64,000 nucleotides of DNA from Brucella cytisi (GTDB taxonomy: Bacteria > Pseudomonadota > Alphaproteobacteria > Rhizobiales > Rhizobiaceae). This document shows, piece by piece, positions 21,802 through 30,654 of this stretch; position 1 is the stretch's first letter, and every line of letters starts with the position of its first letter. The position numbers were made by a program, and so were the translations under genes. The stretch lies in the NCBI GenBank assembly GCA_012103075.1, contig JAAVLQ010000001.1:2035001-2099000 (forward strand), in the 5' to 3' direction. The notes below the pieces were generated by a model, which saw only the letters and a list, made by a program, of their open reading frames with translations, was not told the origin of the DNA and searched no databases.

Positions 21802-22778
21802 TTACTTGAACAGCAGCGGCAAGGTGATTGGCATACGCGCCTTGGCAATGGCTGCCGGCGGGGCAGGCACAGGCGAAGCTCGACGCGCTGCTTCAAGTGC
21901 AAGCTGATCAACCTCCGAATTACCGGACGAACCGGCCAGCTTGACCGAAAGCACGTTGCCAGACGGATCAATCACAAAGTTGATGACCACGCGTCCTTTG
22001 GCGTTGCGTGCCTTGCGCTGCATGAAACGCGTGTTACGCGCCATATGAGCATTCATCTTCGCCTGCCATTTGTTGGAGGCGACGCCCGCCGACGCAGAAT
22101 TCTCGCCACGACGGTTCGCAGCAGCCTTCTCGCCCGCATCTGCATCCATGCGCGGCGCAGCAGCCTGACGGGCTTCTGGCGCCTTCTCGGCCTTCTTGGG
22201 CTTGGGCTTCTCGACCTTGGGTTGCTTCGGCTTTTCCGGTTTCGGCTTCTCAACCTTTTTTCGGTTCTGGCTTCGGCTCCGGCGGGTTCCGGTTTCACTT
22301 CCGGCTTTTCGACCGGCAGCGGAACAGCCACTTCGGGCTTTTCTGCCTCGACCACATCCGGAATGACTTCTTCCGGTTCCTGAACGGCCTGTGGTTCCGG
22401 CTCAGGCTCGGGCGGTTTCACCTCTTCCGGTTCAGGTGGTGTCGGTTCTTCCTGCACCGGTTCTGGCTGCGGGGCCGGTTCCGGCTCTGCCTGTTCCTGC
22501 GGTGCTTCAGCCGTTTCCGGCTGGGCTTCTTCCGCAACCTGTTCTTCCATCGGCGCTTCCGGCTCCGGCGCAAGTTCCACCACCATGGCGGCAACCTGCG
22601 AACCGTCAGGCTGATCCTGCTCCTGCGCCATATGGATGGCATAGGCACCGGCAGCATGAACGGTCAGAACAAGAATACCCGCACCGAGCCAGCGCCCCGC
22701 ATCATGCCAAAAGGAATGATGATGAATGTCAGCCGAAGCCACCTTTACAGGAGGATGGTCGGGCGGAAGTGCGTTCAT
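21802..22778 (-). CDS. tonB: TonB energy-transducing protein (frameshifted in this read)
   Basis: TonB couples the ExbBD proton channel to outer-membrane receptors. The protein (~325 residues) has an N-terminal anchor (GAGILVLTVHAAGAYAIHMA), a long Pro/Glu-rich spacer with EPEP and PEPV repeats (residues ~70-190), a Lys/Pro-rich stretch, and a C-terminal TonB domain (KGRVVINFVIDPSGNVLSVK, then ALEAARRASPVPAPP). One base is lost or gained in an A-run near 22260. Its ATG overlaps the exbD stop (ATGA), so translation is coupled. Iron or haem uptake is the likely purpose, but no receptor gene is in the window. Confidence 0.9.
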
Positions 22779-23283
22779 TGCGCTGCTCCCTGCGCTGCGG
22801 GAGTTTGCGAGGTGGGGGTCGGTTGCGCAGGCACACTGGCAGGTGCGGCTCCGCTCTGATCCGCACCGACGGTTTCAAGACCGACCAGTGCAATCTTCAG
22901 ATAACCGGCTTCCCGCAGAAGATTCATCACACGCATCAATTCGCCATAGCCGACATTCTTGTCAGCGCGCAGGAAGATACGCGCTTCCTTGTTTTTTCGG
23001 ACAGACCGTCCAGCGCCACACCAAGGCGCTCGCGGGCAACGGTGTCATTGCCGACACTGATGCTGAGATCGTCCTTCAGGGTCACATAAAGTGGCTTGTC
23101 GGGACGGGGTGCAGGCGCTGCCGTCGAGGCAGGCAGATCCACCTTCACATCCACAGTCGCCAGAGGCGCTGCCACCATGAAAATGATGAGCAGAACCAAC
23201 ATGACGTCGATGAATGGCGTCACATTGATCTCGTGGTTCAGCTCGAGATCGTCACCGCCGCCTTCGCGAACTTTACCAGCCAT
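22775..23283 (-). CDS. exbD: ExbD biopolymer transport protein (frameshifted in this read)
   Basis: ExbD has one N-terminal membrane helix with the essential aspartate in INVTPFIDVMLVLLIIFMV, then a periplasmic domain. The text before ~22994 ends GLSEK; with one A restored in the A-run it continues NKEARIFLRADKNVGYGELM and ends PTPTSQTPAAQGAAQ, overlapping the tonB start. The protein is ~169 residues, somewhat longer than E. coli ExbD because of the Pro/Gln-rich tail. It begins 5 bases after the exbB stop. Confidence 0.9.
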
Positions 23284-23288
23284 GGTGC

Positions 23289-24305
23289 CTACTCCGCTGC
23301 GTGCAGCGTGCCTTCACGCACACCGGCCGTTCTGAAATCCAGATCGCGGCTGACAAGGCGCTCGACCCCTGCCGAAGCATCGGCCAGCAGCGACCGGTAG
23401 CCGGTGATGGAACGGGCGAACACATTGTAGATAACCACAGCAGGGATAGCTGCGACGAGACCGATGGCGGTTGCAAGCAAGGCTTCGGCAATACCCGGCG
23501 CCACGACGGCGAGGTTCGTCGTCTGCGCCCGGCTGATATTGATGAACGAATTCATGATGCCCCAGACCGTGCCGAACAGACCGACAAACGGTGCAACCGA
23601 ACCGATGGTCGCAAGAATGCCAGTACCCTTGGAAAGACGGCGTCCGGCCTTGGCCTCGATACGCGACAGGCGCGAGGAAACACGCTCCTTGAGGCCTTCG
23701 CCACCGGCGCGCGCCAGCGCAGGACCCGACAAGCGCACCTCATCTTCTGCAGCACGGACCAGAACTGCACCCGGTCCCTTTGCACCGTCCAACGCGTGGA
23801 CTGCTTCGGCAAGCGTTGCCGAATGACCGATAACTTTCAATGCCTTGGTAGCACGGCGGCGCGCACCGGCCAGTTCAAGCGTCTTGGCGACCCAGACCGT
23901 CCATGTGGCAAGCGAAGCGATCGCGAGACCAATCATCACAGCCTTCACGACCCAGTCGGCAGCCATGAACATGCCCCATGGCGAAAGATCGTGCGGGAGG
24001 ATCAAACCGTTCTCGCTTTCGACAGGTGCAGCAGCAGGCGCAGCTGTCTGGGACTGGATCAGTTCAGGCGAAGGTGCCGTAGCCGGTGTGGTTGCTGCCG
24101 GGACAGACGCTCCCGGTTCGTTCGCAGGCGCCGGAGCAGCGACAGGCGCTGTATTGGCTGGTGCGGAACTGGAAGGCGCCTCTGCAGCGGGGGCGGCCGG
24201 GGCATTCGTCGATGGGGTTACGTCACGGGCCAATGCAGAAGCCGCACCCAGCAAGCCGATGCCCATCGCCGCAGCCATGAAGCCTTTTCGCCAGAAACCA
24301 GTCAT
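23289..24305 (-). CDS. exbB: ExbB, TonB-system proton channel subunit with an extended N-terminus
   Basis: The intact 338-residue protein starts with a signal-like helix (GFMAAAMGIGLLGAASALA), then ~80 residues of Ala/Pro-rich periplasmic sequence, then the three-helix MotA/TolQ/ExbB core: SPWGMFMAADWVVKAVMIGL, TIGSVAPFVGLFGTVWGIMN and AIGLVAAIPAVVIYNVFA. The extra N-terminal part is typical of the long ExbB form of Alphaproteobacteria. The ATG at 24305 has AAAAGGCG upstream; I prefer it to the in-frame ATG at 24341. It is first gene of exbB-exbD-tonB. Confidence 0.92.
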   Translation of the reverse strand: MTGFWRKGFMAAAMGIGLLGAASALARDVTPSTNAPAAPAAEAPSSSAPANTAPVAAPAPANEPGASVPAATTPATAPSPELIQSQTAAPAAAPVESENGLILPHDLSPWGMFMAADWVVKAVMIGLAIASLATWTVWVAKTLELAGARRRATKALKVIGHSATLAEAVHALDGAKGPGAVLVRAAEDEVRLSGPALARAGGEGLKERVSSRLSRIEAKAGRRLSKGTGILATIGSVAPFVGLFGTVWGIMNSFINISRAQTTNLAVVAPGIAEALLATAIGLVAAIPAVVIYNVFARSITGYRSLLADASAGVERLVSRDLDFRTAGVREGTLHAAE

Positions 24306-24620
24306 TTTGATCGCCTTTTGATTGTTCAAATCCGCGAGCACATGACTAAACCCTCATGCAGGCCGTCGCGCCGCTTGTTGGGCCTCTTCTTAACTCCCAA
24401 TAACATGATGGCGCAAGTCATGTTTTCATTTTAAGGGCATTTTCGTCTTGCAATCCAAGGATTAGCGAACATTTTTCGCCTCTCGGCTTTTTGCCAGTTG
24501 CACATTCGTGCCAAATCAGACCTGATATGGTTAACCGCAGCGCTTGAGGATTGGATTTAAGAACAAATTCCGGGTGCTCGGGAGGAAATGCAATTCCGGC
24601 CAAGCCGGAATCCGGAGGAC
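24306..24620. other. 315-bp gap upstream of exbB
   Basis: It should hold the promoter of exbB and that of the divergent small gene. I found no clear Irr-type or RirA-type box (a TGA-N8-TCA is one base short of the RirA consensus), so iron control is not shown by sequence. Confidence 0.4.
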
Positions 24621-24785
24621 ATGCCTATGATGCTCAAGGATATCCAGACACTTGAACATGCGGCCCGTACTGCCATGGCAGGAAATGATGATCCGCTGCC
24701 GGTACAACAGCGTTCGCTGAAGCCATCACATGTGGGACTGGCCTTTATCATGCTGGCCGGTGCGGCTTACCTGATACTGGCCTGA
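24621..24785 (+). CDS. Small single-pass membrane protein, unknown
   Basis: A 54-residue frame starts at ATG 24621 behind a strong GGAGG site. It has a polar, Gln/Asp-containing N-terminal half (LEHAARTAMAGNDDPLP) and a C-terminal membrane helix (VGLAFIMLAGAAYLILA). I do not recognise a family. Its stop codon lies inside an 11-base tandem repeat (CTGATACTGGC, three copies, 24771-24803). A strong ribosome site and a sensible membrane helix support it being real. Confidence 0.6.
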   Translation: MPMMLKDIQTLEHAARTAMAGNDDPLPVQQRSLKPSHVGLAFIMLAGAAYLILA

Positions 24786-24803
24786 TACTGGCCCGATGCT
24801 GGC
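24771..24803 (+). repeat. 11-bp tandem repeat over the 3' end of the small gene
   Basis: Two identical copies of CTGATACTGGC are followed by a third, CCGATGCTGGC. The second copy contains the TGA stop of the preceding small gene. Confidence 0.85.
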
Positions 24804-24906
24804 TTGAGCCAGAAATATTCAACTCAAAAGCGTTTTTGCCCCATTTTTGCCACGGAAAAGACGTGGGTTTCACAATTTTGACGTTTGAATAACACAGATT
24901 TTGAGC

Positions 24907-24931
24907 GGAACGGAAACCGTTCCCCTCGTTT
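24907..24931 (+). promoter_or_regulatory. Candidate EcfG (general stress) promoter for the PRC-barrel gene
   Basis: GGAAC (24907-24911) is followed after 16 bases by GTTT, 69 bases before the start codon. This fits the EcfG consensus GGAAC-N16/17-GTT. The same bases form a GGAACGG/CCGTTCC hairpin followed by T8, so a terminator is the alternative reading. Confidence 0.55.
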
Positions 24932-24999
24932 TTTTTCTCCTGTAGACGGCGAGATTGCCTCTCGCCTTCGGTTTGCCTTAATTACCGACAGGAGTTTCC

Positions 25000-25853
25000 A
25001 TGAAAAGACTTCTCGCCTCGACGGCTCTTGCCGCGCTGATTGCCTTGCCCGCCTTCGCCCGGGGTGGTTCACCGATCTTCTCCGACGAGAAACAGGAAAA
25101 GCCGATTGCCAGCGAGAACGGATATTTCGTGGCATCCCCGGCCAGCTTCTGGTGTCAGGCTTCATCGGACAGGCGGTCTATAACGGCCCATCCAACGATG
25201 CCGCGAATATCGGGACGGTCAATGACATGATCCTCGGTGCCGATGGCAGCCCGCAGGCGGTGGTGATCGGGGTCGGCGGCTTTCTCGGTGTCGGGGAGAA
25301 GAATGTCGCAATCGGCTTCGATCACGTGTCATGGGTGGTTCGTGAAGACGGCAAGCGCTGGCTGATCGTGGACGCCACCAAGGAACAGCTCGAAAAGGCG
25401 CCGGCATTCGACCGCAGCGCAGCTTTCGAAGCAGATGGCGTACCGCGCGCCGAACCGCCAGCCGCCGAAAAGACCATTACCACGCAGAAGGCGGACAGGA
25501 TCATGCCTGATGGCATGAAGCCGGTTCCCTCCGAGGGACTAAGTGCGGACAAGCTCATCGGAGCCACGGTTTTCGGTGCGGATGAAACGAAGATCGGAAC
25601 GGTCGGCGATGTCCTGATGACCGCCGACGGGCAGACAGAGGCATTCGTTGTCGACGTGGGCGGTTTCCTTGGCATCAATTCCAAGCCGGTGGCCGTTTCC
25701 ATCGCCAATCTCGACGTTGCGACCGGCAAGGACGACAAGCTGAACGTCTTCACGCAGTTCACCAAGGAACAGCTGCAGGCACAGTCCGCCTATTCGGACG
25801 AAGCCTACAAGAAGGACCCGGAAGGCACGATCCTTCATGGCGAAGCGGAGTAA
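25000..25853 (+). CDS. Exported protein with two PRC-barrel domains (frameshifted in this read)
   Basis: The start MKRLLASTALAALIALPAFA is a clear signal peptide preceded by CAGGAG. Two PRC-barrel units follow: the first around VYNGPSNDAANIGTVNDMIL and GVGGFLGVGEKNVAI, the second around GATVFGADETKIGTVGDVLM and DVGGFLGINSKPVAV. A missing C in the CCCC run near 25138 breaks the first domain. The reconstructed length is ~284 residues. PRC-barrel proteins with signal peptides are frequent members of the general stress regulon in Alphaproteobacteria, and an EcfG-like promoter lies upstream. The exact role in the envelope is unknown. Confidence 0.85.
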
Positions 25854-26037
25854 GGCTTCACGATATTTGCGGAGGCATTATCTGTAGTGCTTCCGCACTT
25901 TCCCGCCATTTACCCTGCCATTTACCATGACTTGCAACAACCGGCTGGTCTTGTTGCCGCTGATGGCTTGGCATGCAACCATTAAGCCAGCCGCACGTTA
26001 TCCAAACGATAACCAGAGACTGAACAGGAGAGCTGAT

Positions 26038-26392
26038 ATGGCGCGTGCATCCGCGAAAACGAGCAAGATCGAAGAAAAGATCGAGGAAGCGCTGACCGAT
26101 GCCAGCACTGAAGACCTGCAGGCCCGAGGTCGAGCAGCTGAAGGAAGATATCGCTGCCATTGCGGCAACACTTGCCAATCTCGGTTCGCAGACCGTCCGC
26201 GACGCAAAACGCAGCGCGAAGGAAACCTACAAGAGCGCTTATATTCAGGGTGAGGACGCCATCGATGATCTGCGCAACAAGGCGCAGGATGTTGAAGCCC
26301 AGCTGACGGCAACGGTGCGCGAACGCCCGATTGCCGCACTCGCCACTGCACTCGGCGTCGGCTATCTGCTGGCCCTGCTCTCGCGCCGCTGA
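26038..26392 (+). CDS. DUF883 (ElaB/YgaM-like) membrane-anchored protein (frameshifted in this read)
   Basis: The ~117-residue protein begins MARASAKTSKIEEKIEEAL, has a long charged helical middle (EVEQLKEDIAAIAATLANLG) and ends in the family's glycine-rich C-terminal membrane segment with the preceding RERP signature (RERPIAALATALGVGYLLAL). One extra C in CCC near 26124 breaks the frame between LQA and EVEQ. E. coli relatives ElaB and YgaM are stress-induced inner-membrane proteins that bind ribosomes. It is followed 9 bases later by a holin-like gene, so both are probably one operon. Confidence 0.82.
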
Positions 26393-26400
26393 GGCGGATC

Positions 26401-26841
26401 ATGCTGAAAGCTCTCATGCCCCTATTGTCTGCGATGGCAGGCGAAGAACTGAAATTCGTCGCGGCTCAAACGAAACGTGCAGCGATTTTCGGTGCGGCCA
26501 TCGCCGTCTTCGCAATCATCGCGATCACCTTTTTTCTGCGTCGCCGCCTTTCTGGCGCTGGCGCAGAACTATGGCGGCCGCTGGCGGCTCTCATTCTGGC
26601 TGCATTGTCGCTGATCGTGGCGCTTCTCATTCTCGCAGTCCTGAAAATTCAGGCTGCGTCCGAGGCCAAAAAGCGCAAGCAGAAAATGGAAGCGGACAAA
26701 TCGGCGATGGTAGCAGCCGCAGCAATCGCGACCGTGCCTGCCATCCTCAAACGGCCCATACTCGCCGCCGCCCTGCCGCTTGCAGGCATTGCTCTGGTCT
26801 CGCTGCTTTCTGACAAGAAAAAGCGCCCGCCGCAGAGCTGA
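26401..26841 (+). CDS. Holin-superfamily-like small membrane protein with a suspected internal frame swap
   Basis: The frame is open over 146 residues: an amphipathic start, a first helix (AAIFGAAIAVFAIIAITFF), a second (ALILAALSLIVALLILAVL), a charged linker with KKRKQKMEADK and a C-terminal hydrophobic stretch. Residues ~46-62 (LRRRLSGAGAELWRP) look out of place; the same DNA in the +2 frame reads CVAAFLALAQNYGGRW, which would continue the helix naturally. I therefore suspect two compensating indels near 26531 and 26585. This DUF883-plus-holin-like pair is common in Rhizobiales and is of unknown role. Confidence 0.65.
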   Translation: MLKALMPLLSAMAGEELKFVAAQTKRAAIFGAAIAVFAIIAITFFLRRRLSGAGAELWRPLAALILAALSLIVALLILAVLKIQAASEAKKRKQKMEADKSAMVAAAAIATVPAILKRPILAAALPLAGIALVSLLSDKKKRPPQS

Positions 26842-26859
26842 TAGCTTCACGCAAACGCA

Positions 26860-26888
26860 AAAACGCCGGCTTCAAGCCGGCGTTTTTG
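26860..26888 (+). terminator. Terminator after the DUF883/holin-like operon
   Basis: AACGCCGGCTT-CA-AAGCCGGCGTT hairpin with flanking A and T runs. Confidence 0.88.
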
Positions 26889-26942
26889 TTTTCCGCCTTC
26901 ACCACCAGCTTTATTTGCCAACCGGCATTTCGCCTTCTTCGG

Positions 26943-27114
26943 CTAGTGGTCTGATTCCGACATTTGCATTCCTCGGATATGAGCGCTGAGCAAATGTCGG
27001 AATCAAAAAATCATCACTAGTAATCTTATGATTCTGGTGGATTTTTTTTCGAGTTTGACGTTTGAAACGAGATTTGTATCGGACGGGCATCAAACGTCAA
27101 ATTCAATCCACTAG
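26943..27114. repeat. 172-bp composite palindromic element with CTAGTGG inverted ends
   Basis: The ends CTAGTGG and CCACTAG are inverted. Inside are two hairpins: a perfect 15-bp pair of arms (26953-26967 with 26990-27004) and a perfect 12-bp pair (TTTGACGTTTGA at 27054-27065 with its complement at 27090-27101). The layout suggests a non-coding, MITE-like insertion. Its right end provides the last codons and the stop of the histidine kinase gene. Confidence 0.8.
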
Positions 27115-28513
27115 CGACGACAAGCGGACAATCACTCTGGTTCCGACACCATCATCGGTCTTGCAGTAGACGGGCTTTTCGCCGAACTGCATGCAAAGCT
27201 GTTCGATCACCAGCGTACCGAGACCGTTCTTCTCGCCGGATTTCTGCTGGTCCTTGTCGAAGCCCACACCGTCATCTTCCACGACCAGCACCGGGATAGC
27301 ATCTTCACCCGGCTTCAGGCTGATCCGGATATGTCCTTCCGGACGTCCCTTGAAAGCATGCTTGATCGCGTTGGTGACAAGCTCGCCCAGAATGATGCCA
27401 ATTGTCGTCACATCGCGCGCCTTCAGATCAAGCGGCGCGAAATCGGTCGAAAATTCGATCTTGCGATCCTGACCGATAGCGGTTCGGATATCGTTTATGA
27501 CGGTTCCGAGAAAATCGTCGACGCGGGCCGATTCCATATCCTCGCCGAGACGCAAGCGCCGGTGCGCTGTCGATACCGTCTGGACGCGATCGCGAGCGGC
27601 GGCGAGAGCCGCGCGAGCATCCTCGCTGCGCGTCTGCCGCATCTGAAGGCCAAGCAGGGGATGAAACGGTGGCCAATGAATTGCCGATGCGATGATTGGT
27701 GTCCTGCAGCAGAAGCTCGACCCGCTGGCGCTCCCGCTCGGCGATGCGGCGCTCGTGCTCAAGCTCGGCGGTCCGTTCCTGTACACGCTGTTCCAGCAAT
27801 TGCTTTTCCGAACGCAGCGCCGTTTGCCCCTCGAACATCGACCGCGCATAGCGCTGAACCCGGCTGAACAGCAGAAGCGCCAGCATGGCAGCTGAAGCCA
27901 GTGCCACGATAGACGTCGCCGTCATCCAGTAGCGCATGCGGTTGATCCGCTTGTTGCGTTCAAGAAGCTGTTGTTCTTCCGCATCGATGAATTGCGTGAC
28001 TGTATTGGCAAGCTGATCCATCAGCACCTTGCCCTCATCGCCGCGCACTTTTTCAACCGCTGCCGCCACATCACCCGACTGGGCAAGATTGACCGTCTCG
28101 CGCACATCTTCCTGTTCGCGTTCGACCAGCGCGCGGATCTGCTGAACCCGCGCATCCTGCAGCGGGCTCTGATCTGTCAGGGCTTCGAGGTCGGCAAGCG
28201 TCTTGTCGACGCTCAGAATCGTGTTGCGATACAGATCGAGATAAGTCTCATCCAGCGTCAGAAGATAGCCGCGACGGCTCATCTCGATATTGCTGGCAAG
28301 GCGCGCAACCTTGTCGACCTGCTGGCGCAAGGCATAATTGCGGGAAATATCGACGACCTGATGATTGACCCCGGACGACAGAAACAACGTCATGATGGCC
28401 GACAGCAGCACAAGGCCGAGCGAAACGATAACCGCAACCGGCTTCGATGACGATTGAAGCAGTTTTTGCAACAAGGCTGATGGCAAGAACGCAACCCACA
28501 AACAAACGATCAC
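27103..28513 (-). CDS. CHASE3-domain histidine kinase, HisKA_2 type (frameshifted in this read)
   Basis: The ~469-residue kinase has an N-terminal membrane helix (PVAVIVSLGLVLLSAIMTLF), a CHASE3-like periplasmic sensor (residues ~45-185), a second helix (ATSIVALASAAMLALLLF), a coiled coil, a HisKA_2 phosphoacceptor (LLQDTNHRIGNSLATVSS) and an ATPase domain (GELVTNAIKHAF, VVEDDGVGF). One extra C near 27658 shifts the frame within HisKA_2. HisKA_2/HWE kinases are the known type that phosphorylate PhyR, and this gene lies beside ecfG-nepR-phyR, so a role in general stress signalling is likely. The first helix start is uncertain; TTG near 28483 is an alternative. The last residues LVD come from the adjacent repeat. 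Confidence 0.85.
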
Positions 28514-28656
28514 TTTGCCGACAGGAAATATCAGCAGCTGCTAACCTACAAGTGGCAGGATAAAAAGCAATCGTTGTGGGCGAAAACAGGCGAAGGTTTG
28601 AGATTTTTAGCGCGATAAGCCCCCTTTCATGGGAAAGAGGGGCAATTGATCAAGTG

Positions 28657-29229
28657 TTATGCAAAGCTTCTCAAGGTCGCCCGCGATGAATCGGCATCCG
28701 GACCGTAGTCGCCTTCGCCTTCGATCTTGAGGATTTCCTGCAAGCGCGTGCGAGCACGGCTGACACGGCTCTTGATCGTGCCGACAGCACAGCCGCAGAT
28801 TTCCGCAGCTTCCTCATAGGCAAAGCCCGAAGCGCCGATCAGAATGATCGCTTCGCGCTGATCGTCGGGCAATTGCTCTAATGCTGCGCGGAAATCCTGC
28901 AGATCAAGCGTACCATATTGCGAAGGATGCACGGCGAGCTGTTCGCTGAACACGCCATCCGTGTCCTGCACTTCGCGGCCACGCTTGCGCATCTGCGTGT
29001 AGAATTCATTGCGCAGGATGGTGAAAAGCCGGGCCTTCATATTGGTCCCCATTTCAAAGGACTCCTGCTTGGCCCATGCTTTCATGATCGTATCTTGTAC
29101 GAGATCATCCGCCTTGTCGTGCTGTCCAATCAGCGACACCGCAAAGGCGCGCAGGCTCGGCAGCGATGACAGAAGCTCTCGCTTGAACTGTGCATTACTC
29201 TCAACCGACGGACCGGGTGCTGTGTTCAC
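28657..29229 (-). CDS. ecfG: EcfG-type sigma factor of the general stress response
   Basis: The intact 190-residue sigma factor drives the alphaproteobacterial general stress response. Region 2 shows SLIGQHDKADDLVQDTIMKA, and region 4 shows AEICGCAVGTIKSRVSRART. I choose GTG 29229 with AGGAGAG seven bases upstream; the in-frame ATG at 29298 would extend the protein through the nepR sequence. The gene overlaps the 3' end of nepR by 29 bases, so the two are co-translated. NepR sequesters EcfG until phosphorylated PhyR displaces it. Confidence 0.93.
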   Translation of the reverse strand: MNTAPGPSVESNAQFKRELLSSLPSLRAFAVSLIGQHDKADDLVQDTIMKAWAKQESFEMGTNMKARLFTILRNEFYTQMRKRGREVQDTDGVFSEQLAVHPSQYGTLDLQDFRAALEQLPDDQREAIILIGASGFAYEEAAEICGCAVGTIKSRVSRARTRLQEILKIEGEGDYGPDADSSRATLRSFA

Positions 29230-29404
29230 GCATACTCTCCTGTTCAGCCTGATCGAGTTTTTGGAGAAGATCGAGGAAGCGATCCGGGATCGTCTCATCC
29301 TGTATCGAGGTGTACAGTGCCTTTAGTTTCAATCCGACTTCACAATTTGGTCCTAGTATATCCTTCTGAACGCGACGAGACGACCTGACCCCGGCTCCGT
29401 TCAT
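29201..29404 (-). CDS. nepR: NepR anti-sigma factor
   Basis: The 67-residue protein has the NepR core GPNCEVGLKLKALYTSIQ followed by PDRFLDLLQKLDQAE, the two helices that bind EcfG and, in competition, the sigma-like domain of PhyR. It overlaps the start of ecfG. The start ATG 29404 has a weak ribosome site. The order nepR-ecfG with divergent phyR is the classic arrangement of this locus in Rhizobiales. Confidence 0.92.
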   Translation of the reverse strand: MNGAGVRSSRRVQKDILGPNCEVGLKLKALYTSIQDETIPDRFLDLLQKLDQAEQESMREHSTRSVG

Positions 29405-29533
29405 GTGAAGGTTTCTTTTTCTGCCATATCTTGATCGTTCCGGGCTAAATGCCCTACCCTATTAATCTAAGCCCCTGCTTGTCCGGGAAATGCGCGGCTT
29501 ACCAAAAAGTTCCCTAATATATCTCCCAATCTC

Positions 29534-29558
29534 GGAACTTTTTCAAAACGCCCCGTTT
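29534..29558 (+). promoter_or_regulatory. EcfG-type promoter for phyR
   Basis: GGAAC (29534-29538), 16 bases, then GTTT (29555-29558), about 107 bases before the phyR start. It matches the EcfG consensus, implying autoregulation of the circuit. Confidence 0.75.
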
Positions 29559-29664
29559 AGAGTACCATAATGCTGCGCTCAAAGCATGGGCGGGAGGGTT
29601 CTAGAACCGTGTCCGCCAATGTGCATTCGATGAACGAAAGCGGCAGTTGAGGAGTTCCAATACC

Positions 29665-30459
29665 ATGACGTTATCGACGCGTATCGCGCCGCATCTTCCC
29701 TATCTCCGTCGTTTTTCTCGTGCTCTTACCGGCTCCCGGGCTTCCGGCGACGCTTATGTTGCGGCTGCCCTTGAAGCCCTGATTGCCGATGTGAGCATTT
29801 TTCCGGTCGCCTCGTCCGACCGGATCGGCCTCTATCGCCTTTTCTGCGATCTTTATAAGACGGCCTCGGTTCGCGTACCGGAACCAGCATCGGAATTTGC
29901 ATGGGAACAGCAGGCTGCAAGAAATCTTTCGCATATCGCGCCCCTTCCGCGACAGGCATTCCTGCTTGTGGCGGTGGAAGGTTTTTCCGACAAGGAAGCC
30001 GCCGAAATTCTCGAACTGGACGATGTTGAACTGAGCCGTGTTCTCTCGGCTGCATCGACCGAGATTTCGCGTCAGGTGGCGACGCGCATCATGATTATCG
30101 AGGACGAACCGCTGATCGCGATGGATATCGAGCAGATGGTAGAAAGTCTCGGCCATGAAGTCGTCGGCATTGCGCGCACCAAGGATGAGGCCCCGGCGCT
30201 CTACAAACAGGAAAAGCCGCGTATGGTTCTGGCTGATATCCAGCTGGCCGATGGAAGCTCGGGCATCGATGCAGTGAATGAAATCCTGCAGAACGACACG
30301 ATCCCGGTCATTTTCATCACCGCTTTCCCGGAACGTCTGCTGACGGGCGAGCGCCCGGAACCGACCTTCCTCGTCACCAAGCCGTTCAATCCGGATATGG
30401 TGAAGGCGCTGATCAGCCGGGCACTCTTCTTCGAAGAAGCCTCGCAGGTCGCAGCTTAA
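29665..30459 (+). CDS. phyR: PhyR, response regulator with sigma-like domain
   Basis: The intact 264-residue anti-anti-sigma factor has an N-terminal sigma-like part (IAPHLPYLRRFSRALTGSR, then region-4-like FSDKEAAEILELDDVELSRV) and a C-terminal receiver (RIMIIEDEPLIAMDIEQMVE). The phosphoacceptor aspartate is in VLADIQLADG, and the conserved threonine and lysine follow in FITAFPE and LVTKPFN. On phosphorylation it binds NepR and frees EcfG. The ATG at 29665 has GAGGAG upstream. A terminator follows. Confidence 0.95.
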   Translation: MTLSTRIAPHLPYLRRFSRALTGSRASGDAYVAAALEALIADVSIFPVASSDRIGLYRLFCDLYKTASVRVPEPASEFAWEQQAARNLSHIAPLPRQAFLLVAVEGFSDKEAAEILELDDVELSRVLSAASTEISRQVATRIMIIEDEPLIAMDIEQMVESLGHEVVGIARTKDEAPALYKQEKPRMVLADIQLADGSSGIDAVNEILQNDTIPVIFITAFPERLLTGERPEPTFLVTKPFNPDMVKALISRALFFEEASQVAA

Positions 30460-30471
30460 ATCAAAGGTCAT

Positions 30472-30504
30472 AAACTCCCGAAAGGCGGCAGCTTTCGGGA
30501 GTTT
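30472..30504 (+). terminator. Terminator after phyR
   Basis: A perfect 13-bp stem (AAACTCCCGAAAG and complement) with a 7-base loop, followed by AATG; it lacks a long T-run but the stem ends in TTT. Confidence 0.8.
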
Positions 30505-30598
30505 AATGTTGGCGCTTCAATACACCGCCAAATCACACCGCCTTAGGTCCTGACATGAGTATTTAGAGTTGTGAGCGCCTTAATTTACCCGGAAGCAC

Positions 30599-30624
30599 GG
30601 AACCAACCCGGCCGGATGTCGTTT
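30599..30624 (+). promoter_or_regulatory. EcfG-type promoter for the DUF1328 gene
   Basis: GGAAC (30599-30603), 17 bases, then GTTT (30621-30624), 31 bases before the start codon. Confidence 0.7.
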
Positions 30625-30654
30625 CTCCTTCACACAATAAAAAGGAGACCGGAC

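Noticed and set aside
24306..24345. RirA-type iron box before exbB
   Set aside because: TGA-N8-TCA is one base short of the TGA-N9-TCA pattern. With the indel rate here I can neither accept nor exclude it.
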